Assembly (NCBI GenBank): GCA_016776705.1
Contig: JADHSW010000034.1
Location: 1 to 18,561, forward strand
Source: Rhodospirillales bacterium
Lineage (GTDB): Bacteria; Pseudomonadota; Alphaproteobacteria; Rhodospirillales; JABHCV01
DNA: 18,561 nucleotides
Direction: 5' to 3'
The first letter of the stretch is position 1; each line of letters starts with the position of its first letter. Shown here in pieces: positions 14,869 through 18,561 of this stretch. The notes under the pieces are model-generated. The model ran no database searches, was not told the origin of the DNA, and saw only the letters and a list, made by a program, of their open reading frames with translations. The position numbers and the translations under genes are program-made.

Positions 14869-15591
14869 TCAGCCGGAACCAGCCATGGCAGCGGACGCGG
14901 AACCCTGGCGGCGGGACATCATTTCCTTCGCCGTTTCAACCGCCATCGCCGCATCGCGGCAATAGGCGTCAGCGCCGATGCTTTCGGCGAAGGCCTCGTT
15001 CAGGGGCGCACCGCCGACAAAGACTTCAATATCACTTCGAATGCCCTTTTCGACCAGGGCATCGATCACCACTTTCATGTAAGGCATGGTCGTGGTCAGC
15101 AGGGCCGACATGCCCAGGATGTCGGGTTGATGTTCTTCAATGGCTTCAAGATATTTTTCGACAGGGTTGTTTATGCCAATGTCGACGACGTCGAACCCGG
15201 CGCCCTCCATCATCATCGCGACAAGATTTTTGCCAATGTCATGGATGTCACCCTTGACCGTGCCGATCAGCATTTTACCCATTTTTGGGGCGCCGGTTTC
15301 GGCCAGCAGGGGCTTCAGGATTTTCATGCCAGCCTTCATGGAATTGGCTGACATCAGCACTTCAGGAACGAACAGGATGCCGTCGCGGAAATCGACGCCG
15401 ACAATACGCATGCCTTCGACCAATGCCTTGGTCAGTATGTCGTAGGGCTGCCATTCGCGATCAAGAAGGATTCGAACGGCCGTGTCGATTTCTTCGGCCA
15501 ATCCATCATACAGATCGTCGTGCATTTGTTGCACGAGTTCATCGTCGTTCAGCGTCGCGAGGTCGAGATCGTTTTCTTGTTCGCCCATCAT
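14869..15591 (-). CDS. Corrinoid (B12-binding) methyl carrier protein, MtbC/MttC-like
   Basis: 240-residue two-domain carrier. The N-terminal four-helix cap (about 15-95) precedes a Rossmann-like B12 domain. The base-off/His-on signature is complete: G114-D-I-H-D-I-G120 with His117 as lower cobalt ligand, followed by MSALLTTTM (SxL motif, about 161-169) and VGGAPLNEAFAESIGADAY (GG motif, about 192). It shuttles a methyl group between a substrate-specific methyltransferase and the tetrahydrofolate methyltransferase. Two adjacent ATGs (15591 and 15588) follow AGGAG at four and seven bases; the second has the better spacing. It ends in a short Ser/Ala/Gly tail. It is the first gene of the - strand cassette, and its promoter must lie in the 235-base gap shared with the divergent thioesterase gene. 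Confidence 0.93.
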   Translation of the reverse strand: MMGEQENDLDLATLNDDELVQQMHDDLYDGLAEEIDTAVRILLDREWQPYDILTKALVEGMRIVGVDFRDGILFVPEVLMSANSMKAGMKILKPLLAETGAPKMGKMLIGTVKGDIHDIGKNLVAMMMEGAGFDVVDIGINNPVEKYLEAIEEHQPDILGMSALLTTTMPYMKVVIDALVEKGIRSDIEVFVGGAPLNEAFAESIGADAYCRDAAMAVETAKEMMSRRQGSASAAMAGSG

Positions 15592-15826
15592 GTATCTCCT
15601 GCGATAGACAAGCCCTGATAAAGGGGGCCAATAGCAAAAAAGTTAAGTCAAAAATCCCCATAAACTGTCTTGTCGAAGACTTCAATTTTCCGAAAAACGA
15701 CATCGCCTGATATTCAGGGGCAGGAACGGCTTGTCGCCAATGGGAACGGGGCCTTCCGCGTCTGTGTCTGGTGGGATATGTTAGGGGCGGGTTTAAATTT
15801 GCAATCAGATAATAAGGCTAAGGAAA
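15592..15826. promoter_or_regulatory. Divergent intergenic region between corrinoid and thioesterase genes
   Basis: 235 bases holding the presumed promoters of both divergent transcripts. On the - strand TTGAAG, 17 bases, then TATGGG is a weak candidate for the corrinoid operon. ATAAACT at 15660-15666 repeats the core of the element found before the methyltransferase gene. No sigma-54 site or riboswitch-like structure was recognised; in particular I found no convincing cobalamin riboswitch. Confidence 0.4.
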
Positions 15827-16285
15827 ATGGTCTCCAGGTTCCCTTTTTCAACTACCCAACCGGTGCGTTTTACCCATACGGACCCCGCAAGTTACGTTTT
15901 CTTTCCCCGATATTTCGAAATGTTTCAGGGCGTTGTGGAGGACTTCTTCACCCTGGGACTTGGGCAGGACTATGCCGCGCTGATAATGGAACATGGCTAT
16001 GGCTTGCCCACGGCGCATACCGAATGCGATTTCGCCAAACCCTGCAGGCTGGGTGAGCAGTTGACGTTTTCCATGTATCTGGAAAAAGTAGGCCGCTCGT
16101 CCATGACAATTATTTTTATTGGGTCCGTCGGCGCAGAAGAACGCCTGCGCGCCAAATCCGTCCTTGTCGCCATCGACATGAACGACGAAGGCCGCCCCGT
16201 CACCATCGGCAAGGAACTGCGTCGCAAAATGGAAGACTACATGGAATCCTGCCCGCCGATTCCCGAAAAGCCGGGCAGTCGCTAG
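15827..16285 (+). CDS. Acyl-CoA thioesterase, 4-hydroxybenzoyl-CoA thioesterase (hotdog) family
   Basis: 152-residue single hotdog-fold protein. The N-terminal RFTHTDPASYVFFPRYFEMF carries the family catalytic Asp (Asp19) in the HxDPAxxVFFPRYF arrangement of 4-hydroxybenzoyl-CoA thioesterase. The rest, with ECDFAKPCRLGEQLTFSMYLEKVGRSSM, fits the long central helix and sheet. It would hydrolyse an acyl-CoA (aromatic or short-chain) in the cytoplasm; the substrate is unknown. The ATG at 15827 has AAGGAA just upstream. It is transcribed away from the corrinoid cassette and seems to stand alone, as the following ~530 bases hold no gene. A role in the same pathway is possible but not shown. Confidence 0.88.
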   Translation: MVSRFPFSTTQPVRFTHTDPASYVFFPRYFEMFQGVVEDFFTLGLGQDYAALIMEHGYGLPTAHTECDFAKPCRLGEQLTFSMYLEKVGRSSMTIIFIGSVGAEERLRAKSVLVAIDMNDEGRPVTIGKELRRKMEDYMESCPPIPEKPGSR

Positions 16286-16709
16286 GGGCTGATGCCGGGC
16301 AGGGGCGCCACATTAAGGATGAGTCTAATTTGCCATAATTCTGAAATCGGGCACTTTTCCTGCTCCGATGATTTTTTATCCGCAGAAAACCGCCAGTTAC
16401 ACCCGGCTAAACCAAAACATAAAAAGTGAAGAAACGAACCCATTCCACGATACGGGAAGGGTTTCCAATTCACTGGTTCTGCCCAACCCCAGCCTTGCAG
16501 CCAAAGGGGCAAGAAATCATCTTCACAATGGAAAAGAACGAAAAGAATATATTCCTTAATAGGTTTAAAGTCAAATAATCTCGGCTTTCATCACCAGTGT
16601 CATTTCTTCCCTGTATGTGGAATGTCCACAATCTCTTCACGCAGCGGACGTTAAGCAGGGACTGCATCGCCCTCCCCCAGGCTTGATCAAAAATATACTT
16701 ACCGGCAAT
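16286..16709. other. Gene-free stretch between thioesterase and groESL promoter
   Basis: About 420 bases, more AT-rich than the flanking genes, with no ORF that has both a ribosome site and recognisable protein character. GCCGGGCAG occurs at 16270-16278 and again at 16294-16302, around the thioesterase stop. No clear terminator, tRNA or repeat array is seen. It may hold the thioesterase 3' end and possibly an unrecognised small RNA. Confidence 0.5.
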
Positions 16710-16738
16710 CTTGACAGTCCGATTGTTTCTCCCTATCT
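16710..16738 (+). promoter_or_regulatory. RpoH (sigma-32)-type heat-shock promoter of groESL
   Basis: CTTGACA (16710-16716) and CCTATCT (16732-16738). CTTG and the -10 element are 18 bases apart. The -10 fits the alphaproteobacterial heat-shock form CYTATNT rather than the housekeeping TATAAT. The -35 TTGACA is also a perfect sigma-70 hexamer, so basal transcription is possible. It lies directly before the CIRCE element and about 80 bases before groES. Confidence 0.7.
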
Positions 16739-16740
16739 CC

Positions 16741-16767
16741 TTGGCACTCGCTGAAACAGAGTGCTAA
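16741..16767 (+). promoter_or_regulatory. CIRCE element (HrcA operator)
   Basis: Inverted repeat TTGGCACTC (16741-16749), nine-base spacer, GAGTGCTAA (16759-16767). It matches the CIRCE consensus TTAGCACTC-N9-GAGTGCTAA with a single change (G for A at position 3). Placed just after the -10, it lets the repressor HrcA block groESL transcription until heat shock. Confidence 0.93.
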
Positions 16768-16815
16768 AATCTGTAAAATATAGCTATTTTTCAAATACTT
16801 ACCGGAGTGTGAATA

Positions 16816-17103
16816 ATGAAATTCAGACCCCTTCATGACCGAGTGCTTGTAAAGCGCGTGGAACAGGAAGAGAAAACGGCTGGCGGGATCATCATTCCCG
16901 ATACCGTGCAGGAAAAGCCCATGGAAGGCAAAGTCATTGCAACGGGCAACGGCGTCATCGCCGAAGACGGAACATTGACGCCATTGGATGTTAAAAAAGG
17001 TGACCGAATCCTGTTTGGAAAATGGTCCGGCACCGAAGTCAAGATTGACGGGGATGACCTGTTGATCATGAAAGAATCCGACATTCTCGGTATCATCGAC
17101 TAA
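16816..17103 (+). CDS. groES: Co-chaperonin GroES (Hsp10)
   Basis: 95 residues, the normal GroES length. It opens with MKFRPLHDRVLVKR, carries the mobile loop EEKTAGGIIIPDTVQEKP that touches GroEL, the roof-loop region AEDGTLTPLDVKKGD, and ends with the conserved LLIMKESDILGIID. It forms the heptameric lid of the GroEL chamber in the cytoplasm. The ATG at 16816 has CCGGAG ten bases upstream. groEL follows 15 bases later, giving the standard groESL operon under RpoH-type and HrcA/CIRCE control. Confidence 0.97.
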   Translation: MKFRPLHDRVLVKRVEQEEKTAGGIIIPDTVQEKPMEGKVIATGNGVIAEDGTLTPLDVKKGDRILFGKWSGTEVKIDGDDLLIMKESDILGIID

Positions 17104-17118
17104 TCAAGGAATAAAAAA

Positions 17119-18561
17119 ATGCCTGCAAAGGAAGTGAAATTTTCAACAGATGCCCGGACACGCATGCTGGCCGGCGTCGATATCCTGGCTAATTCAGTTA
17201 AGATAACGCTCGGTCCAAAGGGACGTAACGTTATTATCGATAAGGGTTTTGGCGCCCCGCGCATCACCAAGGACGGTGTCACGGTTGCCAAGGCAATTGA
17301 ACTTGCCGACAAGTTCGAAAACATGGGTGCCCGGATGGTCAAGGAAGTGGCTTCCAAAACCGCTGACGAAGCCGGAGATGGCACCACGACGGCGACTATT
17401 CTGGCTCAGACAATTTTCAAGGAAGGCTGCAAGGCCGTTGCTGCCGGAATGAATCCGATGGACTTGAAGCGGGGCATCGATCTGGCCGTTGATATTGTCA
17501 TCACCAATCTCAAGAAAATCTCTCACACCGTATCAACTAGCGTTGAAATCGCCCAGGTCGGCACTGTTTCCGCAAACGGCGATCCGGGAATCGGCAAACT
17601 GATCGCCGAAGCCATGGATCGTGTTGGCAAGGAAGGTGTGATAACGGTCGATGAAGCAAAAGGAATGGAAACGCAACTTGAAGTCGTCGAAGGCATGCAG
17701 TTTGATCGCGGCTACACGTCTCCTTATTTCGTCACGAATGCTGATAAAATGACCTGTGAAATGGAAAATCCTTACATTCTCATCCACGAGAAAAAACTTT
17801 CCGGCTTGCAGCCGTTGATTCCGGTTCTTGAGCAAATCGCCCAGTCCAAGCGTCCGCTTTTGATCATTGCCGAAGACATCGAAGGGGAAGCCCTGGCAAC
17901 CCTGGTCGTTAACAAGCTTCGTGGCGGTCTGAAAGTTGCGGCCGTTAAAGCTCCGGGATTTGGAGATCGCCGCAAGGCCATGCTGGAAGACATCGCCGCC
18001 CTGACGCAGGCTCAGGTGATTTCCGAAGAATTGGGCATCAAGCTCGAAAACGTTACCCTGGAAATGTTGGGATCGGCTAAAAAAATCTCCATCACCAAGG
18101 ATGACACCACCATCATTGATGGCGTCGGCGACAAGGAAATCATCAAGGGTCGATGCGCGCAAATCCGTCAACAAATCCAGGACACAACATCCGACTATGA
18201 TCGCGAGAAGCTCCAGGAGCGTCTCGCCAAATTGGCCGGTGGCGTTGCGATAATCAGTGTTGGGGGCTCAAGCGAGATCGAGGTAAAGGAACGCAAGGAT
18301 CGTGTTGACGATGCCCTTCACGCAACGCGCGCTGCTGTCGAAGAGGGTGTTGTCGCCGGTGGCGGCTCGGCCCTTCTGTTCTCAGTTGGGGCTTTGGCAA
18401 AAACTGAAACCACTAATGATGATCAACGCGTCGGCATCGACATTGTTCGCCGTGCATTGCAAACACCGATCCGTCAAATCGCCGAAAACGCCGGCCATGA
18501 CGGGGCGATTATTGCCGGTAAGCTGATGGAACAGAAGAACAAGAACTTCGGTTTCAATGCC
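17119..18561 (+). CDS. groEL: Chaperonin GroEL (Hsp60), 3' end cut by the window
   Basis: 481 codons without a stop, running off the right edge; full GroEL is about 545 residues, so about 65 C-terminal residues, including any GGM tail, are missing. The start ATG at 17119 follows AAGGA by nine bases, 15 bases after groES. ATP-site motifs are intact: LGPKGRNV (31-38), KDGVTVAK (51-58, Asp52) and GDGTTT (86-91, Asp87). The apical domain carries LLIIAEDIEGEALATLVVNKLRG and VKAPGFGDRRKAML, and the second ATP-site region reads EEGVVAGGGSALL. It refolds proteins in a 14-mer with GroES. Some variable positions (VKITLGPKG, KISHTVSTS, IISVGGSSE) differ from common alphaproteobacterial housekeeping GroEL, so it could be one of several copies; I cannot check this here. 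Confidence 0.96.
   Translation, partial: MPAKEVKFSTDARTRMLAGVDILANSVKITLGPKGRNVIIDKGFGAPRITKDGVTVAKAIELADKFENMGARMVKEVASKTADEAGDGTTTATILAQTIFKEGCKAVAAGMNPMDLKRGIDLAVDIVITNLKKISHTVSTSVEIAQVGTVSANGDPGIGKLIAEAMDRVGKEGVITVDEAKGMETQLEVVEGMQFDRGYTSPYFVTNADKMTCEMENPYILIHEKKLSGLQPLIPVLEQIAQSKRPLLIIAEDIEGEALATLVVNKLRGGLKVAAVKAPGFGDRRKAMLEDIAALTQAQVISEELGIKLENVTLEMLGSAKKISITKDDTTIIDGVGDKEIIKGRCAQIRQQIQDTTSDYDREKLQERLAKLAGGVAIISVGGSSEIEVKERKDRVDDALHATRAAVEEGVVAGGGSALLFSVGALAKTETTNDDQRVGIDIVRRALQTPIRQIAENAGHDGAIIAGKLMEQKNKNFGFNA

Noticed and set aside
15808..15813. GATAAT as a -10 box for the thioesterase gene
   Set aside because: It lies only 13 bases before the ATG, leaving no room for a leader with the ribosome site, and no -35 fits.
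15592..15826. Cobalamin riboswitch before the corrinoid operon
   Set aside because: I looked for a B12-box-like sequence on the - strand leader and saw none; the leader is also too short for the full element.
16368..16559. 63-codon open frame in the gap before groESL, and an overlapping one on the other strand (16470-16667)
   Set aside because: No ribosome site, no recognisable sequence features, and the two frames overlap antisense; not supported as genes.

Overview
The window looks like a moderately GC-rich alphaproteobacterial chromosome, most likely Rhodospirillales-like. The basis is the protein types (DUF1491, a GlxA/GbdR-type regulator, a DUF1638/corrinoid cassette) and a groESL promoter that combines an alphaproteobacterial RpoH-like -10 with a CIRCE element. 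Assignment below class level is inference. I see no tRNA, rRNA, CRISPR array, insertion sequence or phage gene. Both window edges cut a gene: a nitrilase-family hydrolase on the left and groEL on the right.

Left part (1-5613, + strand): the C-terminal part of a carbon-nitrogen hydrolase, then a polyamine-type ABC importer in the order ATPase, periplasmic binding protein, permease, permease. A UspA protein follows 22 bases later and is probably in the same operon. A hairpin between the binding-protein gene and the first permease may set their expression ratio. The substrate cannot be read from the sequence.

Middle (5610-8381): a HIT-family protein and a two-cysteine Asp/Glu racemase/maleate isomerase-type enzyme, translationally coupled on the - strand; a DUF1491 protein and a GlxA/GbdR-type AraC regulator on the + strand. 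Two convergent gene pairs overlap by exactly four bases through palindromic stop signals (TTAA and CTAG).

Right-middle (8378-15591, - strand): a tightly packed corrinoid-dependent one-carbon cassette, read from 15591 leftwards: corrinoid protein, DUF1638 protein, MetV-like Cys-rich protein, MetF-like methylenetetrahydrofolate reductase, methyltetrahydrofolate:corrinoid methyltransferase (pterin-binding fold), ASKHA/2Fe-2S corrinoid-reactivating protein, and finally a MATE exporter whose start overlaps the reactivator. Together these would take a methyl group on a Co(I) corrinoid, pass it to tetrahydrofolate, oxidise it to methylene-THF, and repair inactive Co(II) corrinoid. The substrate-specific methyltransferase (MttB/MtgB type) that would load the corrinoid is not in the window, so the methyl donor is unknown. 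The nearby GbdR-like regulator hints at a quaternary amine, but only by context.

Right end (15592-18561, + strand): a hotdog thioesterase, about 420 bases with no convincing gene, then groES and groEL behind a heat-shock promoter and CIRCE operator.
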